From CAADGU01 sp964581605 (GTDB lineage Bacteria > Chloroflexota > Anaerolineae > Promineifilales > Promineifilaceae), in the NCBI GenBank assembly GCA_964581605.1, contig CAZOPF010000003.1, forward strand, positions 1 through 64,000: 64,000 bases of DNA, read 5' to 3'. The notes beneath the pieces were generated by a model that made no database searches, was not told the origin of the DNA, and saw nothing but the letters and a program-made list of their open reading frames with translations. Numbering within the stretch: position 1 is the stretch's first letter; each line of letters opens with the position of its first letter. The translations under genes were made by a program, and so were the position numbers. Positions 15,430 through 23,276 of the stretch are shown one piece after another.

Positions 15430-16965
15430 ATGAGTCACGAAAATGAGAGACCCCCCATCACCACCGGCGCGGAATATATTGAGAGTTTGCGGGGGCGGAA
15501 TTTGCGGGTGTACTTGTTTGGCGAGTTGGTGGCGGAGCCGGTTGACCACCCGCTCATTCGCCCTTCGATTAACGCGGTGACGGAGACGTATGATCTGGCC
15601 TGTGCGCAACCGGAACTGGCGACGGCCGTCTCCCCCTTCACCGGCCAACCCGTCAACCGCTTCCTGCACATTGCCACCAGCGTGGAAGATGTGGTGCACC
15701 AGAACAAGATGCAGCGGCGGCTGGGCCAGCTCACCGGCACCTGCTTCCAACGCTGCGTGGGCATGGACGCCCTTAATTCCCTCTACTCCGTCACCTACGA
15801 AATGGACGAGCAGCACGGCACGGCCTACCACGCCCGCTTCAAGGCATTTCTGACGCAAATGCAGCAGCAAAACCTGGTCATTGGCGGGGCCATGACCGAC
15901 GTGAAGGGCGACCGCAGCCTGGCCCCCCACCAGCAGGCCGACCCTGACCTGTACGTTCACATCAGCCGCCGCACGGCCGACGGCGTGTATATTCGTGGCG
16001 CAAAGGCGCACCAGACCGGCTGCCTCAACTCCCACTGGCTCATCGTCATGCCCACCATGCGCCTGAGCCAGGCCGACCGCGATTATGCCATTGTGGGGGC
16101 GATTCCGGTGACAGCGGCGGGCATTACGTATGTGTACGGCCGTCAATCCTGTGATACCCGCAGTCTGGAAAATGGCACCCTGGACGCCGGTAACAGCCAA
16201 TACGGCGGGCAGGAAGCGATGGTCATCTTCGATGACGTGTTCATCCCTCACGACCTCATTTTTATGGATGGTGAAACGGAGTTTGCGGCCATGCTGGTGG
16301 AGCGGTTCACCTGTTACCACCGCCGCAGCTACGTCTGCAAAAGCGGCGTGGGTGATGTGCTCATTGGCGCAGCAGCGACGGCCGCCGAATACAACGGCAT
16401 CGCCCACGCTTCCCACATCCGCGACAAGCTGGTGGAAATGACCCACCTGAACGAAACCATCTACGCCACCGGCATCGCCGCCTCTTACCAGAGCACGGCC
16501 ACCAAATCGGGCGCGTACATTTGCGACGACATGCTGGCCAATGTGTGCAAACATCACGTCACCCGCTTCCCCTACGAGATTAGCCGTCTGGCGCAAGACA
16601 TTGCCGGGGGGCTGATGGTGACCATGCCCTCAGAAGCCGATTACCGACACGAGGAATTAGGCCCCCTGCTGGAAAAATATCTGAAAGGGCGCGCCGATGT
16701 GCCCACCGAACACCGGCTGCGCATCCTGCGCCTGATTGAAAATATGACCCTGGGCCGTAACGCCGTTGGCTACCTGACGGAATCTATGCACGGCGCCGGT
16801 TCACCGCAGGCGCAGCGCATCCAGATTTACCGGCAGATGCAGCTAGAATTCAAGCAACAGTTGGCGCAGCGGCTGGCGGGCATTGACCTGTCGGAAACCG
16901 CGCGCCACGAATTGAATGAACTGGTAGAGGGCTATTTTGCCCGCGTTTTTGCGGTGGTTGAATGA
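15430..16965 (+). CDS. abfD: 4-Hydroxybutyryl-CoA dehydratase / vinylacetyl-CoA delta-isomerase
   Basis: 511 residues of the HpaB-fold family that binds FAD and an unusual [4Fe-4S] cluster and dehydrates 4-hydroxybutyryl-CoA to crotonyl-CoA. Matches to AbfD run along the whole length: AEYIESLR near the start, TCFQRCVGMDALN with the CxxxC cluster cysteines, GAKAHQTG, YGRQSCDTR, MLVERF, LVEMTHLNETIYATGIA, RFPYEISRLAQDIAGGLMV and TESMHGAGSPQAQR. The segment with the third cluster ligands reads CYHRRSYVCKSGVGDV; the His-to-Cys spacing is one residue shorter than I recall for the clostridial enzyme. DinB and DUF1638 genes follow. Confidence 0.9.
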   Translation: MSHENERPPITTGAEYIESLRGRNLRVYLFGELVAEPVDHPLIRPSINAVTETYDLACAQPELATAVSPFTGQPVNRFLHIATSVEDVVHQNKMQRRLGQLTGTCFQRCVGMDALNSLYSVTYEMDEQHGTAYHARFKAFLTQMQQQNLVIGGAMTDVKGDRSLAPHQQADPDLYVHISRRTADGVYIRGAKAHQTGCLNSHWLIVMPTMRLSQADRDYAIVGAIPVTAAGITYVYGRQSCDTRSLENGTLDAGNSQYGGQEAMVIFDDVFIPHDLIFMDGETEFAAMLVERFTCYHRRSYVCKSGVGDVLIGAAATAAEYNGIAHASHIRDKLVEMTHLNETIYATGIAASYQSTATKSGAYICDDMLANVCKHHVTRFPYEISRLAQDIAGGLMVTMPSEADYRHEELGPLLEKYLKGRADVPTEHRLRILRLIENMTLGRNAVGYLTESMHGAGSPQAQRIQIYRQMQLEFKQQLAQRLAGIDLSETARHELNELVEGYFARVFAVVE

Positions 16966-17444
16966 GTAAACGAGAAGTTTTGCTAAACGCGCTAACCGCC
17001 ACCCCCGGCGATTTAGAAAGCCTGCTAAAAAGCGTGGACGATGCCCACCTCACCTATCGCCCAACGCCTGATGAATGGAGCATCGCCGACGTGCTGTGTC
17101 ATCTGGTGATGGTGGAGGAACAAGGGCTGGCCCGGCTGCGGCTGCTGGTGGCCCAGCGCCCGCCCACCATCCCCGCTATCAACCCTGACGCCACCATGCA
17201 CGACTTGAGCCAGCCAATAGCCACGCTACTGTCCAACTTCCGGCAGGCGCGGCAGGCAATGTTGGCGTTTTTGCGGGAATTGAAGGCAGGCGATTGGCAG
17301 GTCACGGCCGTACACCCCACCCTGGGCAAACTATCCGTCCGTTTCCTTGTCCAACACCAGGTTGACCACGACACCGCCCATCTCAACCAAATCGTGGAGA
17401 TTAGAGATCGGAGATTGGAGATTGCGCCAATCTCCGATCTCTAA
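16962..17444 (+). CDS. DinB-family four-helix protein
   Basis: 160 residues of the DinB/YfiT fold. Possible metal-binding histidines are in DVLCHLVMVEE and in the closing HQVDHDTAHLNQI, the usual DinB H-x3-H tail. The first four bases overlap the abfD stop (ATGA). The final 15 residues or so (IRDRRLEIAPISDL) are encoded by a stutter palindrome that also supplies the stop codon, so the fold ends near QIVE. The family includes bacillithiol-type transferases; the substrate here is unknown. Confidence 0.8.
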   Translation: MSKREVLLNALTATPGDLESLLKSVDDAHLTYRPTPDEWSIADVLCHLVMVEEQGLARLRLLVAQRPPTIPAINPDATMHDLSQPIATLLSNFRQARQAMLAFLRELKAGDWQVTAVHPTLGKLSVRFLVQHQVDHDTAHLNQIVEIRDRRLEIAPISDL

Positions 17445-17445
17445 C
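17396..17445. repeat. Stutter palindrome, GGAGATTGGAGATT family, copy 1
   Basis: GGAGATTAGAGATCGGAGATTGGAG faces GCCAATCTCCGATCTCTAA. It lies over the 3' end of the DinB gene. Other copies are at 31522-31578, 50473-50511 and within the P450 gene. Confidence 0.75.
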
Positions 17446-17457
17446 CTCACCTCCTCT

Positions 17458-18036
17458 ATGACCACAGCTCTCATTATTTGCGGCGCGCTGGCACGGGAAG
17501 TGCTGGACATCGTGCAAAAGCACGGCTGGGACGCCGAGGTGTTTGGCATTCCGGCCATTGACCACATGTTTCCGGAACGCATTGCCCCCGATGTGGAAAA
17601 ACGCTTTCTGGAAATTAAAGCCCGATTTGACCGGACTATTGTTGTCTTTGGCGACTGCGGCTCGCGGGGGGCGCTGGATGCAATGCTGGCACGGCATGGG
17701 CTGGAACGGATTGACGGCCCTCACTGCTACGAGATGTATGGCGGCCAATTGTTCCACGACTTGATGGAGGAAGAGCCGGGCACATTTTTCCTCACCGATT
17801 TTCTGGTGCGCGGCTTTAATGGCACGGTGATGAAGGGGTTAGGGCTGGATCGTTTCCCGGAATTAAAGGGGGAGTATTTTCGCCATTACAAGCGGCTGGT
17901 ATATCTGGTGCAAAACGAAGAATCAGAAATGGCGGTGAAGGCTGGTCAAATTGCAGAATACCTGGGGCTGCCGCTGGAACTCCGCGTGACGGGCTACGGC
18001 TTGCTGGAAGAGCGATTGGCGACGATGATGACTTAA
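17458..18036 (+). CDS. DUF1638-family protein
   Basis: 192 residues from the ATG at 17458 (MTTALIICGALAREV); the longer in-frame start lies in repeat sequence inside the previous gene. Recognisable DUF1638 features are the ICGALAREV opening, the FGDCGSRGALDAML segment, HCYEMYGG, and the FFLTDFLVRGFN stretch with conserved cysteines that may bind metal or corrinoid. DUF1638 genes are often found beside MttB-type methyltransferase and corrinoid genes, and an MttB gene lies 4 kb away. Biochemical role is unknown. Confidence 0.75.
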   Translation: MTTALIICGALAREVLDIVQKHGWDAEVFGIPAIDHMFPERIAPDVEKRFLEIKARFDRTIVVFGDCGSRGALDAMLARHGLERIDGPHCYEMYGGQLFHDLMEEEPGTFFLTDFLVRGFNGTVMKGLGLDRFPELKGEYFRHYKRLVYLVQNEESEMAVKAGQIAEYLGLPLELRVTGYGLLEERLATMMT

Positions 18037-18045
18037 AATATGACC

Positions 18046-18399
18046 TCAAATCCGAATCAGACCAAGACTGATTTTGATCGCTTCATCAACTTTTTGCATC
18101 GTTTGTGGGGTTACTCTACCCCAATACCGTCCCAGGCGTGCTCGATCTATGGTACGTATCTGGTTCAAAAGGATCAGTGAATTGTTAGTCAGGTTGCCTT
18201 CGTGCGCTTTTACTTCGACATTGACGCGAAATTTTGCTTCTTCACCTGAACTAATTGGCGCGACAATAATCGTTGGGCTGAACTGGTTGCCAATGTCGTT
18301 CTGGATGACTAAAGCCGGGCGAACTTTGCCTTGTTCTGAGCCTCGCACCGGCTCAAAGTCCACCGAGAAAATATCACCCCTTTTGATCTGCTGTGCCAT
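18046..18399 (-). CDS. MazF/PemK-family toxin (endoribonuclease)
   Basis: 117 residues from the ATG at 18399, which has a good ribosome site (GGGAGGAA). The fold-defining strands are clear: IKRGDIFSVDFEPVRGSEQGKVRPALVIQND, then TIIVAPISS, and NSLILLNQIRTIDRARLGRY. Such enzymes cut mRNA at short motifs when not bound by antitoxin. It overlaps the 3' end of the upstream RHH gene by 26 bases, the usual coupling. The shared promoter is at 18709-18737. Confidence 0.9.
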   Translation of the reverse strand: MAQQIKRGDIFSVDFEPVRGSEQGKVRPALVIQNDIGNQFSPTIIVAPISSGEEAKFRVNVEVKAHEGNLTNNSLILLNQIRTIDRARLGRYWGRVTPQTMQKVDEAIKISLGLIRI

Positions 18400-18673
18400 G
18401 TGCTGGTTCCTCCCCTTCGTAAGATGGTACATGCAATAGCCACGCTTCGTCGTCTAGTGGCTCCCAATCTTTTGTTACAGCCATGCTTTGTTCGGCCGTA
18501 ACCTGATAACCCACAGTTAACTCTTCACGTAAAAGTTGCCGCTGCTTCACTTCAATGAAATACTCAATAGCTTCGGCCACGAATTTGCTCTGGCCACGCG
18601 GAGGCACAAAATCGCGCATTGTCTGTATGAGTTCGCTGGGCAGCGTCAGGGTTACTTTTTCAGTAGTAGCCAT
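18374..18673 (-). CDS. Ribbon-helix-helix antitoxin partner of MazF-like toxin
   Basis: 99 residues. The N-terminus (EKVTLTLPSELIQTMRDFVPPRGQSKFVAEAIEYFI) is a typical ribbon-helix-helix DNA-binding domain, and the acidic C-terminal tail (DWEPLDDEAWLLHVPSYEGEE) fits toxin binding. It comes first on its strand and overlaps the toxin gene. The ATG follows GGAGAGATCCG. Probably represses its own promoter, whose -10 element is 36-41 bases upstream of the start. Confidence 0.85.
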   Translation of the reverse strand: MATTEKVTLTLPSELIQTMRDFVPPRGQSKFVAEAIEYFIEVKQRQLLREELTVGYQVTAEQSMAVTKDWEPLDDEAWLLHVPSYEGEEPAHGTADQKG

Positions 18674-18708
18674 CGGATCTCTCCTTTCACTCTCAATAAG
18701 TGGTAGAT

Positions 18709-18737
18709 ATTATATGGTGAAAAATACATATTTCCAA
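18709..18737 (-). promoter_or_regulatory. Promoter of the RHH/MazF pair
   Basis: On the minus strand TTGGAA (18732-18737), a 17-base spacer and a perfect TATAAT (18709-18714) form a strong sigma-70 promoter upstream of the antitoxin gene at 18673. It lies in A+T-rich sequence shared with the start region of the divergent EamA gene. Confidence 0.6.
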
Positions 18738-18750
18738 TACAAATAAAATT

Positions 18751-19662
18751 ATGAAGAACTGGGCAGAAAAGTATGGAATCAACACGGCCGTATCCCCCCT
18801 CACCCTGGGCTGGATTATTGCCATCGCCTCCACGGTCTGCTTCAGCGTGGCCCCGCCCATTGCCCGGGGGGCCATTTTGGCCGGGTTGGCGCCTACGGCC
18901 GTGCTCGTCGGCCGTATGGTCATTGCTCTGGCGCTGTTGGTTGGCTTTATTGTCGTTACGTCTCCAGACAGGTTGCACATTGAGCGGCGATTGGGGCTGA
19001 TTGCTTTTTTCTCTGGCATCATCAATGGCATCGGTTTTATCGCCTTTTTTGCCGCGCTAGCCCGCCTGGATGCGTCCATTGCCTCCATGCTGTTTAGCCT
19101 CAGCCCGCTGGTGGTATTGGGCTTGCTGGCGCTGCGCGGCGAGCACATGACGAAGCGTCATGTGGTACGGCTGGCGTTGGGCATTGGCGGCGTTTATCTG
19201 CTCATTGGGCCGGGTGGTGAGGTAGACATGGTGGGCGTGGCCCTGGTGCTTGTCACCGTTTTCACCGTTTCACTGCACCTGGTGATGACGCAGTGGTATT
19301 TGCCGGGCATCCCGGCGCGGACGGTGACGCTGTATGTGAATCTGGGGGTCACGGCCGTGTGCCTCATTGCCTGGGGGTTGGCAGGTTGGCCCTGGACGCC
19401 GCCTGGCCCCACCGGCTGGGCATCCATCCTGGCGCTGGCAGTGGTCTCCACTTTCCTGGCGCGGCTGCTGCTGTTTGCCGGGGTGCGCCGCCTGGGCAGC
19501 GGCCAAATCGCCCTGCTGGCACCCTTGGAGACGCTGCTGACCGTTATCTGGTCATTTCTATTTTTAGGGGAAAGGTTGACGGCCGTGCAGTGGATTGGTG
19601 GTTTGCTCATCCTGCTGAGTATGGCGCTGGCCCGCCGCTGGCGGCCGTTGCCCCGGCTATAA
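18751..19662 (+). CDS. EamA-family (drug/metabolite) transporter
   Basis: 303-residue inner-membrane protein with about ten hydrophobic segments in two EamA repeats (first from LGWIIAIASTVCF, second from VGVALVLVTVFTVSLHLVM). The end of repeat two, LGSGQIALLAPLETLLTVIWSFLFLGERLTAVQWIGGLLIL, is characteristic. Members export amino acids, nucleotides or toxic metabolites; the substrate is not predictable. It is transcribed away from the RHH/MazF pair and converges on the chelatase genes. Start ATG at 18751, ribosome site weak. Confidence 0.88.
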   Translation: MKNWAEKYGINTAVSPLTLGWIIAIASTVCFSVAPPIARGAILAGLAPTAVLVGRMVIALALLVGFIVVTSPDRLHIERRLGLIAFFSGIINGIGFIAFFAALARLDASIASMLFSLSPLVVLGLLALRGEHMTKRHVVRLALGIGGVYLLIGPGGEVDMVGVALVLVTVFTVSLHLVMTQWYLPGIPARTVTLYVNLGVTAVCLIAWGLAGWPWTPPGPTGWASILALAVVSTFLARLLLFAGVRRLGSGQIALLAPLETLLTVIWSFLFLGERLTAVQWIGGLLILLSMALARRWRPLPRL

Positions 19663-19698
19663 TACAGCCTTCGCGCTACTTCGCGTCCTTCGTGGATC

Positions 19699-20628
19699 CT
19701 AATCCAACTCATCCAACACTGTCCGGTACAACGTCTCCGCTCGCAAATCGTCCAGCGTGTGGCAGGGGCCATCCAGCCGCTCCGCCAACTGCCGCGCCAG
19801 CCCCTGGTCAAACGCCGCGTGTTCCATGTTGATGACCACTGAACGCACACCAATCTCGTGGATGTGGTCGGCAACCTGGTGCGCCTCCACCTGCGGCGGC
19901 AAATCAGACATGCTCACATTGCCCGCTCCATCCGTCAGCAAAATCATCATCGGCATCACATCAGGATGCACCAACTCCTCCTTGCGGAACACTTCATAGG
20001 CCAGCAGCAGCCCGGCCGAAAGCGGTGTCTTGCCGCCCACGGCAATATCCACCAACGCTTTTTTCGCCAGCAAAACAGAGTTGGTCGGCGGCAGTACCAG
20101 ATTGGCATTGTTTTTGTTGAAGACGATGAGACCCACCCGATCCCGCCGCTGGTAAGCGTCGGTGAGTAAGGACATGATCGCCCCTTTGGTCGCTTCCATG
20201 CGCTCGGCCACGGCCATACTCCAACTGGCGTCCACCACAAAAAGGATGAGGTTGGACTGGCGGCGCACCCGCACTTTTTCGCGCAGGTCTTCCCGTTTCA
20301 AGGCTAAGGCCATTTTGGAACGGTCGCGGCGCAGTTGATAGGGGGCGGCGGCGCGCATGGTGGCGTCGAAGGCCAGGTCGCGCACCTTGCCGTGTGGCAG
20401 GCGGGCGCGGATGTAATGGCCCCGTTTGCGGTCGGTTTTGGTCTGGGAGCGGCGACCGGCACGGTTGCGCGTCAGCCGGTCTAGCTGGGTGTCCAGGCGG
20501 CGGGATTGAAATTCCTGTTTGGAGGCTACTTTTTGGCCGCCCTCCCACCATTTGCTATCCTGGGCGGATTGGGGGATAGGTTGGGGACCGGCTTCGGCTT
20601 GCTGCTGCGTTTCGGCCCCTTCACCCAT
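19699..20628 (-). CDS. Magnesium/cobalt chelatase subunit D-like VWA protein (C-terminal half only)
   Basis: 309 residues with a VWA domain: MIDAS-like DASWSMAVAERM, then TPLSAG and ILLTDGAGN. The stretch before it (RAARLPHGKVRDLAFDATMRAAA-like, RRxxSKMALALKREDLREKVRVRR) is the linker typical of BchD/ChlD/CobT-type proteins. The N-terminal AAA half of a full-length subunit D is missing; the complete AAA protein is encoded separately just upstream (8-base gap). The pair would form the ATPase motor of a metal chelatase, but no large BchH/CobN subunit is in the window. It may instead act with an unknown target. Confidence 0.82.
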   Translation of the reverse strand: MGEGAETQQQAEAGPQPIPQSAQDSKWWEGGQKVASKQEFQSRRLDTQLDRLTRNRAGRRSQTKTDRKRGHYIRARLPHGKVRDLAFDATMRAAAPYQLRRDRSKMALALKREDLREKVRVRRQSNLILFVVDASWSMAVAERMEATKGAIMSLLTDAYQRRDRVGLIVFNKNNANLVLPPTNSVLLAKKALVDIAVGGKTPLSAGLLLAYEVFRKEELVHPDVMPMMILLTDGAGNVSMSDLPPQVEAHQVADHIHEIGVRSVVINMEHAAFDQGLARQLAERLDGPCHTLDDLRAETLYRTVLDELD

Positions 20629-20636
20629 TTCAGAAT

Positions 20637-21743
20637 CTAAGGCTTTTTTTTTACGTCGCTCTGCTGCTGTTGTAGTTCCTGGGGTTCGCCGTCCATGTCG
20701 CCGTCGCCCATGTCGCTTTGCACTTCGCTGAGGCGGTCTTCCAGTTCGGAGGCGGACACGGCCGTGTCCTGGAACATACGCCCCTTAATGCGATGTGGCA
20801 GCGCCAGTTCGGCGGCCAGCACAATATCTTCGTCGGTGATGCGGTCACGGCCGTGAAACGCTGCATGAGCCTGTGCCCCGCGCAAAATCACCAGGTCGGC
20901 GCGGTGGCCGTCTACATTAAGCGCGGCCGTCAGCCCGGCAATGGAGGCCAGGTCACGCCGCGAATAACGCACTTTGTTCACCATGCTCTGCGCCCGGCTA
21001 ATGCGATCCGACAGCGCCTTTTCCGACGACGCCCATTCTTCCTGGAACTCCACCGGGCTGACCTCAAAGGCCAGGCGGCGCTCCATGATTTGTACCCGTT
21101 GGGTGGCATCCTTCAGACCGGTGATGTTGACGGAAAAGGCGAAACGGTCAAGCAGCTGCGGCCGTAAATCCCCTTCCTCCGGGTTCATCGTACCTACCAA
21201 AATAAAGCGGGCGGGATGGGAAAAGCTGATCCCTTCGCGCTCCACAATGTTCACACCCATCGCCGCCGAATCGAGCAGCAGGTCTACCACATGGTCATCC
21301 AGCAGGTTCACTTCATCCACATAAAGGAGGCCACGATTCGCTGAGGCCAGCACACCTGGTTCAAAATGTTTCTCGCCTTTTTGAATGGCCTGCTCGATGT
21401 CCAATGTCCCGACCACCCGATCTTCGGTGGCGCTGACGGGCAGGTCAATGAAGGGGGTACGGCGGGTGGCAATGGCTAATACGCCATCGGCGTGGCGCAC
21501 GCGGCAATCATCACACCATTGATCCGGGCGGTTGGGATCACAGCTAAAGCGGCAATCGGCGACCACTTCCATATCCGGTAACAGGGCAGCCAGGGCACGG
21601 GCGGCCGTAGATTTGGCCGTGCCCCGTTCGCCGCGAATGAGGACGCCGCCAATACGCGGGCTGACGGCATTGAGGATCAACGCCCGCTTCATGCGCTCTT
21701 GCCCGACGATTGCTGTGAAAGGAAATACTGCTCGTTTTGCCAT
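20637..21743 (-). CDS. Magnesium chelatase subunit I-like AAA ATPase (BchI/ChlI)
   Basis: 368-residue AAA+ protein: Walker A RGERGTAKST, Walker B LLYVDEVNLLDDHVVDLLLDSAA, sensor GTMNPEEGDLRPQLLDRF. The segment DCRFSCDPNRPDQWCDDCR carries the cysteines often seen in this family. Length and order fit BchI. The ATG at 21743 follows GGAGACAGGT. In porphyrin or corrin chelation it forms a ring with subunit D, encoded next. With a corrinoid-type methyltransferase and methylmalonyl-CoA mutase nearby in the window, a cobalamin role is as plausible as a chlorophyll role, but no metal-binding subunit is present. Confidence 0.88.
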   Translation of the reverse strand: MAKRAVFPFTAIVGQERMKRALILNAVSPRIGGVLIRGERGTAKSTAARALAALLPDMEVVADCRFSCDPNRPDQWCDDCRVRHADGVLAIATRRTPFIDLPVSATEDRVVGTLDIEQAIQKGEKHFEPGVLASANRGLLYVDEVNLLDDHVVDLLLDSAAMGVNIVEREGISFSHPARFILVGTMNPEEGDLRPQLLDRFAFSVNITGLKDATQRVQIMERRLAFEVSPVEFQEEWASSEKALSDRISRAQSMVNKVRYSRRDLASIAGLTAALNVDGHRADLVILRGAQAHAAFHGRDRITDEDIVLAAELALPHRIKGRMFQDTAVSASELEDRLSEVQSDMGDGDMDGEPQELQQQQSDVKKKP

Positions 21744-21853
21744 ACCTGTCTCCGTAGTTTAATGTCGTCAGGGGATTATACTGATTGATACGAGGTGGGC
21801 AAACGGGGCGGTTTGGGCAAACGGCCGTGACCTCATACAATATGGGGCGATTT

Positions 21854-21878
21854 AACGCAGAGGCGCGGAGGCGCAGAG
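21854..21878 (+). repeat. Half-copy of GAGGCGCAGAGA repeat
   Basis: AACGCAGAGGCGCGGAGGCGCAGAG upstream of the glycerophosphodiesterase gene. It lacks the complementary half seen in the full copy at 40683-40744. Confidence 0.5.
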
Positions 21879-21901
21879 ATGTAAAATGTGGAGGGAATGA
21901 T

Positions 21902-22810
21902 ATGTGGCGAAAAATTGGCATTGTGATTGGCGTGATTGTGATGATTGGGCTGGTGGTGTACCTGATTTTGCGGGCCAGGGTGGAGCCGGTGGCGGCGCAT
22001 CCTTTTTTTGCTCAATTTGAAGCGGGGCAACAGCTAAATATAGCCCATCAAGGTGGTGAGCAAGTATGGCCCAGCAATACGATGTTCGCTTTTCAAAATG
22101 CAGTGGAAATGGGCGTAGATGTATTGGAGATGGACGCACATCAGACGGCCGATGGTGCGTTTGTGCTGATCCACGATGACACCGTTGACCGCACTACCGA
22201 TGGCAGCGGCGCGGTGAAAGAGATGACTTTGGCGGAGATTCAGGCCCTGGACGCCGGGTATTACTGGACGGAGGATGAGGGGCAAACGTACCCGTTTCGC
22301 GGGCAGGGCATCACCATTCCCACACTGGAAGAGGTGTTCACGGCGTTTCCGGACATGCCTATGAACATTGAGATTAAACCGGATGACACGGCCGTCGCCC
22401 AAGCCCTCTGCCAGCTTATCCGGCAATATAACATGAGCAACAAAACGCTCATCGGCTCGTTCCACGACAATGCCATGACCGCGTTTCGGGCTGCCTGCCC
22501 GGACGTGGCAACCTCGATGACGGAATCGGAGATACGGCCGTTCTGGATTCTCAGTACCATGGGCCTCAGCGAGTTATATCAATCACCGGCCGAGGCGTTC
22601 CAGGTGCCGACAACGGCTAATTTGCCTGTTTTGGGCGAAGTAGATGTGTTGACGGAGCGGTTTGTGAATAATGCTCATGCCCAGAACATCATGGTTCACG
22701 CCTGGACGATTAACGAAACGGCCGAGATGGAACGATTGTTAGGGATGGGGTTGGATGGGATTATTACCGACCGACCGGACCGGTTACAGGAGGTAATCGG
22801 CAGACCCTAA
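21902..22810 (+). CDS. Glycerophosphodiester phosphodiesterase, membrane-anchored
   Basis: 302 residues from the ATG at 21902 with ribosome site GGAGGGAATGAT; a longer frame start is repeat-derived. One N-terminal membrane segment (IGIVIGVIVMIGLVVYLIL) anchors a GDPD TIM barrel facing outwards. Active-site pattern: IAHQGGEQVWPSNT (usual HRGG..PENT; here arginine is glutamine and ENT is SNT), VLEMDAHQTADG, LIHDDTVDRTTDGSG, MNIEIKPDD and VHAWTIN near the end. It would hydrolyse glycerophosphodiesters to glycerol 3-phosphate plus alcohol. The changed catalytic arginine may alter substrate or rate. A bidirectional terminator overlaps its stop codon. Confidence 0.87.
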   Translation: MWRKIGIVIGVIVMIGLVVYLILRARVEPVAAHPFFAQFEAGQQLNIAHQGGEQVWPSNTMFAFQNAVEMGVDVLEMDAHQTADGAFVLIHDDTVDRTTDGSGAVKEMTLAEIQALDAGYYWTEDEGQTYPFRGQGITIPTLEEVFTAFPDMPMNIEIKPDDTAVAQALCQLIRQYNMSNKTLIGSFHDNAMTAFRAACPDVATSMTESEIRPFWILSTMGLSELYQSPAEAFQVPTTANLPVLGEVDVLTERFVNNAHAQNIMVHAWTINETAEMERLLGMGLDGIITDRPDRLQEVIGRP

Positions 22811-22835
22811 GGGTTTTCTGAAACCCTTAGGGTCT
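22802..22835. terminator. Bidirectional terminator overlapping two stop codons
   Basis: AGACCCTAAGGGTTT (22802-22816) and its exact reverse complement (22821-22835) with a four-base loop, followed by TAAAAA. It contains the stop codon of the glycerophosphodiesterase gene and that of the convergent gene ending at 22827. Confidence 0.8.
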
Positions 22836-23252
22836 AAAAATGTGGATGGCGGCGGTCACGGCCGTGTCAATATCCGCATACACCGCTATACCCGCTTTTT
22901 GGGCATGGGCACGCACCAGCGCCCGTGCCCGGTTCGCCGTAGATTTGGGGCCATCCGGGTAATCTTGAATAACCAACAATACCGTTTGTCCATTTTTGGC
23001 GGCGGACAAAGCCGCCCACCCCGTTTCTGCCAGACTACCGTAACTTTCTGTATCCCCGGTAATAACTAATAGTATGACGCGGTCACTGGCCAGGTGTTGA
23101 GACTCTATTTCGGCATGGACAGGCGTCCAATCGGCCACAACCGGATTAAAATAGGCAATTCCCGCCGCTTTCAACCGAACTATAACATCATCACGCCAAG
23201 TAGAATTGCCAGCAGTGCCAAACAATCCCACCACGTCTTGAAGTTCTGACAT
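22827..23252 (-). CDS. Nucleoside 2-deoxyribosyltransferase-like protein
   Basis: 141 residues. FGTAGNSTWRDDVIVRLKAAGIAYFNPVVADWTP is the recognisable opening of the nucleoside 2-deoxyribosyltransferase-like family (the GT.GNSxWRD and NPVVxDWTP motifs). It is followed by an acidic residue pair and VILLVITGDTESYGSLAETGWAAL, where the catalytic glutamate is expected. It sits downstream of dnaN by 24 bases on the same strand and may be co-transcribed. Members are often fused to or encoded near phage and conflict genes; here it may act in nucleotide salvage. Confidence 0.75.
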   Translation of the reverse strand: MSELQDVVGLFGTAGNSTWRDDVIVRLKAAGIAYFNPVVADWTPVHAEIESQHLASDRVILLVITGDTESYGSLAETGWAALSAAKNGQTVLLVIQDYPDGPKSTANRARALVRAHAQKAGIAVYADIDTAVTAAIHIFRP

Positions 23253-23276
23253 GTTTTCTACCTGGGGTATTGTTGC

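Noticed and set aside
15406..16596. 396-codon frame on the minus strand opposite abfD
   Set aside because: It mirrors the codon periodicity of the strongly conserved abfD on the other strand and its product is a low-complexity His/Gly/Val string with no family.
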